From Labia minor (Eukaryota; Arthropoda; Insecta; Dermaptera; Spongiphoridae): 64,000 nucleotides of DNA. A program made the translations under genes and the position numbers. Positions 1-11,166 of this stretch are shown piece after piece. How positions within the stretch are numbered: position 1 is the first letter of the stretch; every line of letters starts with the position of its first letter. The DNA lies in contig OY720344.1 in NCBI GenBank assembly GCA_963082975.1, positions 71,514,546 through 71,578,545 of the forward strand, read 5' to 3'. A model generated the notes under the pieces. It was not told the origin of the DNA. It did no database searches and saw only the letters and a list, made by a program, of their open reading frames with translations.

Positions 1-1962
1 GACCATCCACCTCCCAATCCATCATCCTCCCAAACCATCCACCCGATAGAGATTATTACTTATATAGCTAGATGTATATATATCTAAGAAAAATCTAATA
101 GATAGTAGATAGTAGAGAGATGAAGAGAAGAGAAATAGTGAGAAGAGAAAGAGAGAGAAACACATATTAGTTGTATTTATATAAAAAAATCTAATAAATA
201 GTAGATAGTATTCAGGTGAAGAGAAGAGAAAGAGAGAGAGAGACAGAGAGAGAAAGAGAGGGAACCAACTATTAGGTGTATATATATAAGAAAAATCTAA
301 TAGATAGTAGATAGTAGAGAGATGTTGCTTGATGACCATCCACCTCCCAATCCATCATCCTCCCAAACCATCCACCCTATGGAGATTATTACTTATATAG
401 GTAGATGAATATATATCTAAGAAAAATCTAATAGATAGTAGATAGTAGAGAGATGAAGAGAAGAGAAATAGTGAGAAGAGAAAGAGAGAGAAACACATAT
501 TAGTTGTATTTATATAAAAAAATCTAATAAATAGTAGATAGTATTCAGGTGAAGAGAAGAGAAAGAGAGAGAGAGACAGAGAGAGAAAGAGAGGGAACCA
601 ACTATTAGGTGTATATATATAAGAAAAATCTAATAGATAGTAGATAGTAGAGAGATGTTGCTTGATGACCATCCACCTCCCAATCCATCATCCTCCCAAA
701 CCATCCACACTATGGAGATTATTACTTATATAGCTAGATGTATATATATGTAAGAAAAATCTAATAGATAGTAGATAGTAGAGAGATGAAGAGAAGAGAA
801 AGAGAGAGAAGAGAAAGAGTGAGAAGAGAAAGAGAGAGAAGAGAAAGAGAGAGAAGAGAAAGAGAGAGAAACATCTATTTGTTGTATTTATATAAAAAAA
901 ATCTAATAAATAGTAGATAGTATTCAGGTGAAGAGAAGAGAAAGAGAGAGAGAGACAGATAGAGAAAGAGAGGGAACCAACTATTAGGTGTATATATATA
1001 AGAAAAATCTAATAGATAGTAGATAGTAGAGAGATGTTGCTTGATGACCATCCACCTCCCAATCCATCATCCTCCCAAACCATCCACCCTATGGAGATTA
1101 TTACTTATATAGCTAGATGTATATATATGTAAGAAAAATCTAATAGATAGTAGATAGTAGAGAGATGAAGAGAAGAGAAAGAGAGAGAAGAGAAAGAGTG
1201 AGAAGAGAAAGAGAGAGAAACATCTATTAGTTGTATTTATATAAAAAAATCTAATAAATAGTAGATAGTATTCAGGTGAAGAGAAGAGAAAGAGAGAGAG
1301 AGACAGAGAGAGAAAGAGAGGGAACCAACTATTAGGTGTATATATATAAGAAAAATCTAATAGATAGTAGATAGTAGAGAGATGTTGCTTGATGACCATC
1401 CACCTCCCAATCCATCATCCTCCCAAACCATCCACCCGATAGAGATTATTACTTATATAGCTAGATGTATATATATCTAAGAAAAATCTAATAGATAGTA
1501 GATAGTAGAGAGATGAAGAGAAGAGAAATAGTGAGAAGAGAAAGAGAGAGAAACACATATTAGTTGTATTTATATAAAAAAATCTAATAAATAGTAGATA
1601 GTATTCAGGTGAAGAGAAGAGAAAGAGAGAGAGAGACAGAGAGAGAAAGAGAGAGAACCAACTATTAGGTGTATATATATAAGAAAAATCTAATAGATAG
1701 TAGATAGTAGAGAGATGTTGCTTGATGACCATCCACCTCCCAATCCATCATCCTCCCAAACCATCCACCCTATGGAGATTATTACTTATATAGCTAGATG
1801 TATATATATGTAAGAAAAATCTAATAGATAGTAGATAGTAGAGAGATGAAGAGAAGAGAAAGAGAGAGAAGAGAAAGAGTGAGAAGAGAAAGAGAGAAAC
1901 ATCTATTAGTTGTATTTATATAAAAAAATCTAATAAATAGTAGATAGTATTCAGGTGAAGAG

Positions 1963-1993
<31 letters not shown>

Positions 1994-3362
1994 TGAAAGA
2001 GAGAGAAACATCTATTAGTTGTATATATATAAGAAAAATCTAATAGATAGTAGATAGTAGAGAGATGTTGCTTGATGACCATCCACCTCCCAATCCATCA
2101 TCCTCCCAAACCATCCACCCGATAGAGATTATTACTTATATAGCTAGATGTATATATATCTAAGAAAAATCTAATAGATAGTAGATAGTAGAGAGATGAA
2201 GAGAAGAGAAATAGTGAGAAGAGAAAGAGAGAGAAACACATATTAGTTGTATTTATATAAAAAAATCTAATAAATAGTAGATAGTATTCAGGTGAAGAGA
2301 AGAGAAAGAGAGAGAGAGACAGAGAGAGAAAGAGAGGGAACCAACTATTAGGTGTATATATATAAGAAAAATCTAATAGATAGTAGATAGTAGAGAGATG
2401 TTGCTTGATGACCATCCACCTCCCAATCCATCATCCTCCCAAACCATCCACCCTATGGAGATTATTACTTATATAGGTAGATGAATATATATCTAAGAAA
2501 AATCTAATAGATAGTAGATAGTAGTGAGATGAAGAGAAGAGAAATAGTGAGAAGAGAAAGAGAGAGAAACACATATTAGTTGTATTTATATAAAAAAATC
2601 TAATAAATAGTAGATAGTATTCAGGTGAAGAGAAGAGAAAGAGAGAGAGAGACAGAGAGAGAAAGAGAGGGAACCAACTATTAGGTGTATATATATAAGA
2701 AAAATCTAATAGATAGTAGATAGTAGAGAGATGTTGCTTGATGACCATCCACCTCCCAATCCATCATCCTCCCAAACCATCCACCCTATGGAGATTATTA
2801 CTTATATAGGTAGATGAATATATATCTAAGAAAAATCTAATAGATAGTAGATAGTAGAGAGATGAAGAGAAGAGAAATAGTGAGAAGAGAAAGAGAGAGA
2901 AACACATATTAGTTGTATTTATATAAAAAAATCTAATAAATAGTAGATAGTATTCAGGTGAAGAGAAGAGAAAGAGAGAGAGAGACAGAGAGAGAAAGAG
3001 AGAGAACCAACTATTAGGTGTATATATATAAGAAAAATCTAATAGATAGTAGATAGTAGAGAGATGTTGCTTGATGACCATCCACCTCCCAATCCATCAT
3101 CCTCCCAAACCATCCACCTGATAGAGATTATTCCTTATATAGCTAGATGTATATATATATAAGAAAAATCTAATAGATAGTAGATAGTAGAGAGATGAAG
3201 AGAAGGGAAAGAGAGAGAAACATCTATTAGTTGTATTTATATAAGAAAAATCTAATAAATAGTAGATAGTTTTCAGATGAAGAGAAGAGACAGAGAGAGA
3301 GAGCAACTTCTATTAGTTATATATATATAAGAAAAATCTAAGATATAGTAGATAGTATAGAG
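1..3362. repeat. Satellite array with higher-order units of 333-379 bp
   Basis: Ten head-to-tail units begin with the same GACCATCCACCTCCCAATCC block at 1, 334, 667, 1046, 1394, 1727, 2077, 2410, 2743 and 3076; unit lengths are 333, 333, 379, 348, 333, 350, 333, 333 and 333 bp, then a diverged last unit. Each unit is built from three related ~110 bp monomers sharing the core AATCTAATAGATAGTAGATA, and differs mainly in the length of a GAGA-rich stretch. Variant markers (CCCGATAGAG versus CCCTATGGAG) define at least two unit types. The array runs off the left edge. The 105-codon open frames on the minus strand are a by-product of the repeat. Confidence 0.95.
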
Positions 3363-3689
3363 AAGATGATTTATTATTATTGATTTACTTAATTAATTTG
3401 ATTAAATTTAATTCGATAAATAAGTATAATTGGATTTACAATGAGAAGAGATTAGGGATTAAAGAGGAGAGGTATTGTGTATAATATATATATATAATAG
3501 GAGAGGTATTGTGTATAGTATATATATAAGAATAAATTTATGATTCGACATAATTTACAATATGTCAATCAACCTTCTTAAAATTAAGTGTCTTAGCAGG
3601 TAAACACATAGCAAGGAAAATTTTAAAGGTACACTTGTTAAATGTATATACTTGGAAATATTCTTTATGAGGGAGGGCAGAGTAATTTA
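3363..3689. other. AT-rich array edge, no gene seen
   Basis: Decaying satellite-like sequence, a short duplication of GGAGAGGTATTGTGTATA (about 3469 and 3500) and AT-rich DNA. Nothing coding was recognised. Confidence 0.6.
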
Positions 3690-4075
3690 TTGATACTTTC
3701 CCGCATACTTCGTATAAGGGAAGTATTGGAATCGTCAAAAATTTCGATTTCGAGATTTCGATAGATCTTGACGTTTTAGACCTCTCTGAGTCGGAAAATA
3801 CCATTTTTCGAATTATGTCTGTAACCAAGCTAGGACTTCGAAATTTGTTACACCGATAGATTTCTATCAAAATTTCGTCAAAATCGGTTAACCGGAAGTG
3901 GTACTTTACCTACAATGGTTGCGTTTACCTTTCAAGTAAAGTACCAGTTTGCATCGAGATATTTGCTTCATATTTTGTATATAGATTTAAAAATATGAAA
4001 AAAATTCAGATACCAAATTTCATCATGATCTGACTACCGGAAGTGACATTTTACCTATACAAGTAGCGTTTCCTT
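3690..4075 (+). repeat. Dispersed repeat related to family B
   Basis: Begins with a GGGAAGTATTGGAATCG block followed by TTTCGATTTCGAGATTTCGAT, the same order as the start of the family B copy at 45.48 kb but diverged. It then has two CCGGAAGTG blocks. It abuts the start of a family A copy. Confidence 0.5.
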
Positions 4076-4640
4076 TTTATCGACCGACGATAGTAAGGGA
4101 GGTATTGTTTTCACACCAAATTTCACCTGTGGATATTTTTAGGTACATATCTCCACGAATCATGCATTTTCTTAACAGAAAAAAGTATTTTTAGCATGAT
4201 GTCTGTCCGTCCGTCCGCTGTGTGTCCGTAGAGATGTGTACAGCTTGAATGGCTCAACGGATTTTGATGAAATTTGGTATATTTACTTAATGCATCAGTA
4301 TGATGAATGGATCAACTTTTAGTGCAAATCCGGAAACCGGAAGTGCTAGTATTGCCGATCGAAGAGAGGAAGTGAAGGGTTATTTTCATATCAAATTTCA
4401 CGTGAAGGCATATCTCCACGTGTTATGCACTTTTTATCCTCGAGAAAAATCATCTTCATTAGTTTTTTCTTAATTTAAAATTATATGACGTCACTCAGCA
4501 CTTCATGACGTCACAGCCAGCCCTTATATATTATAAATAAAATAAAATTAAAAATATTTATATTATATCCATATCTGTTTTTTTTTTACATTTAAAATAT
4601 CTGTTAACCGGAATTAGCACTTTATTACATTCTAAATATT
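4076..4640 (+). repeat. Family A dispersed repeat, near full length
   Basis: Starts with CGACCGACGATAGTAAGGGA, has a short GTCCGTCCGTCC microsatellite, an internal second copy of the start block, TGACGTCA sites near 4487 and 4505, and an AT-rich 3' part. The 3' end is diverged and lacks the usual CAGGTCAACTTATT terminus. Confidence 0.85.
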
Positions 4641-4668
4641 CATTCACAACTCTTTATACCTATTTATA

Positions 4669-5029
4669 TGCGGGAAAGTCTAGGGGAGGACACTCCCGCT
4701 TATTTACAGTTGCTGTCAAACACTCACCCTTGGAAGAGAAACTTTCAACATATGTCCGGGAAAACCCCTTCTTCATTTCATCCCTTCCCCACCCCCTTCC
4801 TTACTTTCTTGTTCAGGTGATATAAAAATGAAAATAGAAGCAACGAGGTGAACACTAGCGACTAGAGAGAGGAGAGATATTTTTAGAACAGACTGGAGTG
4901 TGTTCCAGTGCATTACCTTTCGGCCTTTGTATGATTGTATAAATTGTAATTTAAACTCACGAATAAAATTCTTACTTTTCTTAACTAAAAATAATTGCCT
5001 TTTATTCTTTACCCTTTAATTATCCATCA
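4669..5029 (+). mobile_element. Possible solo LTR (fossil)
   Basis: A non-AT-biased block with a TATAAAA-like box near 4822 and an AATAAA signal near 4969 followed by a pyrimidine-rich stretch, the U3-R-U5 order of an LTR. It can be framed by TG and CA but no flanking target duplication was found, so ends and identity are tentative. Confidence 0.25.
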
Positions 5030-5207
5030 TACCTGTGGATAAGGTAAACACATAACTTATATTATAAATAAATAATTTTTATTAATATGAGATTTTATAA
5101 ATGTATATATATATATATAAATATATACATTAATATATTTATAAATGTATATTTTATAAATATATATATATATATACATATATTGTCTTCATAAAAAAAG
5201 GTTATTC

Positions 5208-5238
5208 TACATGATACAAGAAAACAAGGTATGTTCAC
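5208..5238. repeat. P-element left terminal inverted repeat
   Basis: CATGATACAAG, an A-run, then CAAGGTATGTTCAC. It pairs with 6788-6816, with a 2-base length difference in the A-run and few mismatches. Confidence 0.88.
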
Positions 5239-5269
5239 TTCATAGCGAAAACTCGTCCTATTCTGCGCA

Positions 5270-5291
5270 TGACGTCAACCGGCAGGCAGAT
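5270..5291. repeat. P-element left subterminal inverted repeat with a CRE-like site
   Basis: TGACGTCAACCGGCAGGCAG plus two bases, repeated in inverse at 6734-6755 with one mismatch. In P elements internal inverted repeats lie near the ends and can bind host or element proteins. Here each contains a perfect TGACGTCA palindrome. Confidence 0.85.
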
Positions 5292-5591
5292 AAGTAAGTT
5301 TGTTACGCGGAGTAGCATGTAAATCACAGTTTTGTTTCAGTATTTTAACAAATTTTATGAAAATAAACATAAAACAGATATAATTACTTTTAAATGTTTA
5401 TTTTAAAAGTAAATTTTATTTTGTAAAAAATAAGTGATTACAAGCTATTATTATCATTTTATAAATACGATACAGTCTAGAAATAAATGAACAGATAAAA
5501 ATATAGAAAAATATTCGTAGTATATCAATTAATGTATATATGATATGTAACAGTAAGTATAAAATTAAAATTACCTAATATTAAAAATGTA

Positions 5592-6621
5592 TTATAAAAA
5601 TTTTTTAATTTTCTTTGTACTTGATTGTTTTTGTAAAAGTTCTCGATTAATTTTTTGAATTCTAATATACGTTCGTACTTTTATATAATATTTCAAAACT
5701 TCTATAGAAATATCTTCAATATGCTTAGTTTTAGTATGAATTTCATTAGCTAAATCTGTTATTATATTATTGTTTTTATTGAAATTATTTGCATGAAACT
5801 TTTGAAACATATCCTCTGCAACTTTAATAATTGCAAAGAAATTTTCATTTGGATAACTTAAATGTCCTTGAGATATAAATGTTATCCAGTTTAAAGTTTC
5901 ATCTATTTTATCAATTTTTTTTAAATTATTAACCAGAAATGAATATTTTGACCTAAAGCGATAAACGATATATCCAGCTAAGTACATAAGTGCATTATTA
6001 TCTAATTCAGTTTCACTAATTGGCCCTAATTCATGGGTAAGTTCTGGAGATTGTATTACAGCTATACAATCGTCATGCAAATCTTCTGTTTCTTTTTGAA
6101 AATTAATACTATTAAATAAAATTTCAGTCGCGTTAGCATCTACTTCCTCTTGTGAAAAACTACTCTCTGACAATGATGGTGATCTAGATTTTAATATTAC
6201 AGAAGATTCACAAGCCGGTTTAATTATGTTTTCATCAGATGAAGATATAAATTCTGTATTTTTACTGTTTACAAATACAGCTGAAGCATGTTTTCCCAAT
6301 ATGTACCATCTTAGTCGATGTTGAAAATCTATAGCAGTAAAATCTTCTTTTGTCAAGTCACGTTTATAACATTCAACATTAAAATGCTCGGAACATATTC
6401 TCGCTGTTTTTAAATATATTAATATAAATATTATTATAATAATAATTTTTACTTATTTAAAAAAAAAAACACTTACCATTTTTAACATTAATCTTATCAT
6501 CCCTGCCACAGGCATTTATCCACAATTTATATAAACTTTCATCCATTGGAAATCTATGATATATTATTCCAGATGTCTTTTTACTAAAATTACTACACCA
6601 ATGAACTGCACAATACGACAT
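5592..6621 (-). CDS. KP-like THAP protein of the P element (318 aa, two exons)
   Basis: Exon 1 is 6621-6477 and exon 2 is 6403-5592, separated by a 73 bp GT-AG intron (GTAAGTG donor, AAAAACAG acceptor). Joining them keeps one open frame and completes a THAP zinc finger: C4-x4-C9, a HRFP segment, a conserved Trp at residue 34, then C52-x2-H55 in ICSEHF encoded just after the intron. Residues ~170-318 include a NALMYLAGYIVYRF segment that resembles the C-terminal part of P-element/THAP9 transposases. The catalytic RNase-H-like core and GTP-binding part, expected between these, are absent, and the protein is far below the ~750 aa of full P transposase. Drosophila KP is a comparable internally deleted product that binds P DNA and represses transposition; by inference this protein could do the same. 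The start is the first ATG before CAVHWC. No stop or frameshift interrupts it. Confidence 0.82.
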
Positions 6622-6733
6622 TTTGACTTCACAGCTCAACAATTTACAGAAAGTAAAGCTAATCGTATGTTTATTATTGTAACGAATAGATAAATAAATG
6701 TTGCGATCCTATAATTTCAATAGTGGCACGACC

Positions 6734-6755
6734 ATCTGTCTGCCGGTTGACGTCA
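6734..6755. repeat. P-element right subterminal inverted repeat
   Basis: Inverse partner of 5270-5291; lies about 110 bp upstream of the gene's ATG, so it may also sit in the promoter of the minus-strand gene. Confidence 0.85.
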
Positions 6756-6787
6756 CAGTGAGCTAGAGAGAGGGGGAAAAATTGCGC

Positions 6788-6816
6788 GTGGACATACCTT
6801 GTGTGCTTGTATCATG
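6788..6816. repeat. P-element right terminal inverted repeat
   Basis: Reverse complement reads CATGATACAAG, CAC, ACAAGGTATGTCCAC and matches the left end. Confidence 0.88.
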
Positions 6817-6825
6817 GTTATTCTA

Positions 6826-7423
6826 TTGTTTTGTTTCCTTTCTATCGGGGACATATACAATGTATAAAAAAAAGATATTTTCTTTAGACCATCTGAGGGG
6901 AAGGAACCCCTCCACATTGGCGATACAACTGATTAATAAGAATTCATCATTAATTTTTATGCTATGAAATATTTTTAAATACGTTCAAAATGAAAATTAT
7001 CGTGAAATCAATATTTATGTTTCAAAATACGTTGAAAAAAAAATTAATCGAAGCAATATAAAAGGAGTTAGCTACTAAAAGTAATTAATCGCTAATTAAT
7101 TACAATTAATTAATTATAATTAAATTATATTTCTTCTATACCTTCTAGAATAAATATCTATAAAAATTTTCAAAAGTCTATCTCAATAAAAAGCCGATGG
7201 AAAATCGATTTCAATTTGTCAAAAGAGCGAACAGACAGAGAGACAGAGAGACAGACGCCAAGTGAAGTTAAGAAAAACTTTATAATTATAAAAACAATAG
7301 ATATTTGATTTTATTTAAATTTGTGGAGAGATCAAATAAGTTAAAAACGTTAGTTTTACTCTATAAAATGGCTAAATTTAATTGTGATAAAAATTATTCA
7401 ATAAACCAATGATAATAAAAAAT
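6826..7423. other. AT-rich spacer, no gene seen
   Basis: AT-rich sequence with a short GACAGAGA run near 7230. Nothing coding recognised. Confidence 0.55.
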
Positions 7424-8058
7424 AAGTTGACCTGTGGCCAGGTCCGAACCGACCGACGGTTTGAAGTAAATTAATTTCCAGCTACAGAAACAATTTCAAA
7501 TAATTTTAATATATCTATTAATGTAATAAAAAACAGATATGGATATAACATAAATATTTTTAATTTTATTTTATTTATAATATATAGCTGGAGTAGCCGG
7601 CGTTACCCGAGGCTGTGACGTCATGAAGGGCTGGGTGACGTCATATAATTTTAAATTAAGAAAAACATAATGAAGATGATTTTTCCCGAGGATAAAACCA
7701 ATACATTCGTGGTGATATGTAAAAAAATCTCCTTATGTGAAATTTGGTGCGAAAATAACCCTTCCCTTCTTATCGTCTATCGCTAATACTACCACTTCCG
7801 GTTTCCGGATTTGTACCAAAAGTTGATCAATTCATCCCACTGATGCATTAAGTAAATATACCAAATTTCATCAAAATCGGTTGAGCCGTTCAGGCTGTAC
7901 ACATCTATACGGACGGACGGACGGACGGACGGACAGACATCATGCTAAAAATACTTTTTTCTGATAAGAAAATGCATGATTCGTGGAGATATGTAAAAAT
8001 CTCCACATGTGAAATTTGGTGTGAAAACAATACCTCCCTTACTATCGTCGGTCGGTAA
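7424..8058 (-). repeat. Family A dispersed repeat, full length
   Basis: Minus orientation. It begins AATAAGTTGACCTGTGGCC and ends ACTATCGTCGGTCGGTAA. It has the CCGACCGACGG subterminal block, two perfect TGACGTCA sites (about 7616 and 7636), an internal duplicated block, and a GGAC microsatellite at 7910-7936. It serves here as the reference full-length copy (about 635 bp). Confidence 0.92.
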
Positions 8059-9139
8059 TAAAATTAAAAGAATCACTAAATTAATAGAAATCATTTGAAA
8101 TAAATCACTAATCAAATATTCATATAAGTAATTATTTTTTAATTATTTACCAATAATATATATTGCTAATATAAAATGAGAGTTATTATTTACTATACAT
8201 ATAATGTTTTTATTAGCATTTAATTGCTCTTTTCAGAAAAATTCGTTTGGCTAAAATATTTTTATTTCAAAAACCGATAAGCCTCTCAATTCCTTGGAAA
8301 CCAATAAAAAATAAAAGAAAATATATTTTCTATTTAGTTTGCTCTGGAAAGACCCGTTCTTATAGCTTATAGAAATTTTAACATAGAATATTCTCATTTT
8401 ATATTATTGTTATTATTGATATATAATTTTAAAATACTTATATGAGCGATAAAAAGGTTAAAAAATAAATAAAAGAAAATATATTTACTATTTAGTTTGC
8501 TTTAAACAGTGAATAAGACATTACAAGTTTGCTCTCTAAGAGGAATGGTAAGTAATAACTATTCTATTATTATTATATTATTATCATTAATATAAATAAT
8601 AGTAATTCGATATCTTCTATATATATATATAATTTTGCTTTATTTTAAATAATTATTACATAAATTATTTGATTAGTTTGTTATCTATTTTATTATTATT
8701 AAAGATCATTTCTCAAACCTTAAATGTAATTTACTTTTATATTTTCTTATATAAATTTATTTTTTATCTTTTACGGTATTATATATAGGATGTAAAACTT
8801 TTCATTTAAGGATAGTAGAATTTTCCAATAGTGATTTTCAACATTAATTTATTTTTATTTTGCTATTCATTTATAAAATAAACTAATTGATTGTAGGAAT
8901 ATGTATATTATAGAAAAATCCAAAAGATTTGGTTTCGCAGATATATAAATAAGAGCTTTTCTGTGTCATTTCAGTGTCTTTTATAGGAAAACTAAATTCA
9001 ATTTTCTATTCAAAATTATGAAATTTTCTGTCAGATCATTGAAATTTTAAAATATTCCTATATTTATGATATTTTTATTATACTATTTCAATAAGACCTA
9101 TAATATTTTTATATTTTTTTAAAAACTTTTTCAAAATTT
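8059..9139. other. AT-rich spacer with a local duplication
   Basis: A block reading AAAATATATTT[T/A]CTATTTAGTTTGCT occurs near 8320 and again near 8478. Otherwise simple AT-rich DNA with no recognised gene. Confidence 0.5.
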
Positions 9140-9330
9140 TTCTAAAATTTGTTGTCCCTATCAGAGTGCACGCCAGGGGCATGTGGCCTTCATATACCCT
9201 CTCCTCACTACTTATTACCACATTATGAGATCTGGGAGGAAATAGGATTTGGATGAGTGTAGCTCCGAACATATGGAGAAATGTGATTGCTGCGGCCAGC
9301 AACTTTCGTGTTACACAGAGATAGATAGAT
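9140..9330 (+). pseudogene. LINE 3' coding tail fragment
   Basis: Reads as the last residues of a LINE ORF2: a block equivalent to W-R-N-x-V-I-A-A-A-x-x-F just before the end, then an AGATAGATAGATAATAAT tail. Other copies lie at 16.3, 32.8, 46.2, 48.4 and 62.3 kb and in both Helitrons. Heavily truncated and not functional. Confidence 0.65.
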
Positions 9331-9893
9331 AATAATAATTTTTATGAATTTTCAATTTTTATTTCAAAAAAATTATATTATTTTATTAAACAATATTTAT
9401 ATATACATATATATATATCATTAATCAAGAAAGTTTTTCACGAATTAATAAATGTTCTCTACACTTTTACCATATACCACATTGTTTTAGTAGGGCAATT
9501 ATTACTTAATTTTCAATTATTCACATATATATTATTTTAAAAAACTACTTCCACAATGGGTTAGTTAAAATGACCAGCAATTATCGATGGCCATGTGTTA
9601 AATAATTTTAATGAATTTTCAATAAATATAGTAATAAACGAATATTTAAGAGAAATCGTGTTCATATTGACAGCCCTTTAATTAATTTTTTGCATACATT
9701 AAAATCTCAATTTAGATTATATATCTATATATTTAATACGACAATGTCCGTCCATACGCAAAAACTCCAGAGCCTAAAATACAAGGAGTAAGGTAACCAA
9801 ATTTTTTGAGGTGAAGGATACCTCAAATGATGAAAAATAAAAAAGAAATTAGAATCTTAGGTAACTCCTGAGCTGAGCTGCGGGTGTTCCATT
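9331..9893. other. AT-rich spacer, no gene seen
   Basis: AT-rich DNA. Nothing recognised beyond a short GTCCGTCC near 9750. Confidence 0.5.
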
Positions 9894-10059
9894 TTCCAGA
9901 AATATATATAAAGGAGAGTGTTTGTATGTATGTAATTTGTTTACTTTTTTGCTGTCATAGAAACAGATATATATATAATTAGAACATCTCTCTCTCCCTC
10001 TATTTAAAATTTTAAAAAATGGAGTGTTCTAGCCAAATTAAGAAATTTAAATGCCTTAT

Positions 10060-10935
10060 GCATACATTGATAGGTAAATGAATTGGACTGGAAGAGGAAA
10101 CATGTTATTAGAGAAATTGGGGAAAAATCAACCGAAATGTAATTAAACAAAAAAATTCAAGAATTATGATACGGATAAGACTTACATACAATTAACATAC
10201 AAAATGTAGAATTTGAAAAAGTATAAATATTTAAATACTTAAGATCTCTACTCACGAAGGATAATAATATTCGAGAAGAATTTAAATCGACGTTGTAATT
10301 GTGTAACGCCTGTTATTATGCAGTAAAGGGGATCAAAATTAAAATATATAAATCAATTATTTTACATGTTGATCGATGACTAGGGTGACCATATTTCGAA
10401 AACACCAAACCGGGACAAACGGTATACCTTTTTTTTAGAACTAAATTGAAAAAATTACGAAATGTCATAAATATTGAAAAAACGGGACAGTAGGGTGTCC
10501 CGAAGACATTTTTGGGACAGAGCACCTAAAGACGGGACGTTTGGTCACCCTATCGATGACTTTGGGAGACGAGAGTAGAGTATTTGTGAGATTAATAATG
10601 TTCGCAGCATTTATAGGCCAAAAGAAGATGAGGTCGCAGGGGGATTGCGGGAATGGCATAACGGGAAATAATGTCCAGATATAGTAAGGTTATAAAACCG
10701 AGAAGGCTGGGATGGGAAGGGGACATAGTTGGAATTGGAGAAACTAGAAATTGGGAGAAACCGATTGGGAAACATCAGGTGGAAGACCAAGGACCAAGGT
10801 GGGTGGACAATGAAGGAAGGGACATGGGAGAGATGGGACAGGGTAGGATTTGGTTGTAGCTCAGGATAGGGACGCTTAGAGAAATGTGGATGCTGCGGCT
10901 AAGAACTTTTGAAAACTGTAGAGACATAGAGTTAG
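10060..10935 (+). pseudogene. LINE reverse-transcriptase C-terminal fragment inside Helitron copy 1
   Basis: Parallels the fragment in Helitron copy 2 (13.8-14.2 kb): the K-D-N-N-I-x-E-E-F-K block, the ATTATGCAGTAAAG region, and near the end R-W-V-D-N-E-G-R-D-M-G-E-M-G typical of LINE ORF2 tails. Split by the MITE at 10381-10552 and by stops. Confidence 0.7.
10381..10552. mobile_element. hAT-type MITE (172 bp)
   Basis: 11 bp perfect terminal inverted repeats TAGGGTGACCA ... TGGTCACCCTA and an 8 bp target duplication TCGATGAC on both sides (10373-10380 and 10553-10560). It interrupts the LINE-derived part of Helitron copy 1, so it inserted after that. Confidence 0.93.
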
Positions 10936-11141
10936 ATAAATATAACATATATAATAATAATATACAATTAATTTAACGATTAAATTAAAATATATTTTAC
11001 AAGAAAACAAATAAATGTCTTATCTACTTATACTGATTGAAACAAAATGGATGAAAACCTTTTACATACAGACTTTCAACCAAATACTATGTATCACTCG
11101 GGGGTACAGGTGACGGAGCCCCTGTCTAGGTGTGAAGAGCG

Positions 11142-11166
11142 CCTGGAAGGCGCTCGGAGCAGCTAG
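11142..11166 (+). terminator. Helitron 3' hairpin and CTAG terminus (copy 1)
   Basis: 7 bp stem, 5-base loop, then CTAG|T. This is the Helitron replication-termination signal, not a transcription terminator. Confidence 0.75.

Larger units (their letters stand above)
5208..6816 (-). mobile_element. P-type DNA transposon, 1.6 kb internally deleted copy
   Basis: The left end starts CATGATACAAG and the right end is its inverse. Both continue into ACAAGGTATGT[T/C]CAC, giving ~30 bp imperfect terminal inverted repeats. The canonical Drosophila P element also begins CATGATGAAATAAC. The copy is flanked by GTTATTCTA on both sides (5199-5207 and 6817-6825), matching the ~8 bp duplication of P elements. 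A 22 bp subterminal inverted repeat with one mismatch lies at 5270-5291 and 6734-6755. At 1609 bp it is much shorter than the 2.9 kb autonomous P element. It carries one two-exon gene on the minus strand. Intact ends and a near-perfect target duplication suggest a fairly young insertion that could be mobilised by a transposase made elsewhere. Confidence 0.92.
9895..11166 (+). mobile_element. Non-autonomous Helitron, copy 1, carrying a LINE fragment
   Basis: The 5' region has ATATATATAAAGGAGAGTG and a TTTGTTTACTTTTTTGCTGT block, both shared with the copy at 12.5 kb. The 3' end has a perfect 7 bp stem (GAGCGCC-TGGAA-GGCGCTC), then GGAG-CAG-CTAG followed by T, the classic Helitron terminus (hairpin, CTRR, insertion before T). 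No Rep or helicase coding was seen. The interior holds LINE reverse-transcriptase tail sequence and a hAT MITE. The 5' terminus is diverged from TCTATATA, so its exact start is uncertain. Confidence 0.75.

Noticed and set aside
22-3306. Series of conserved ~105-codon minus-strand open frames rich in Phe, Leu and Ser
   Set aside because: They are the same satellite unit read in one frame. Some units change length by 46, 15 or 17 bp without regard to frame, and the protein is low-complexity.
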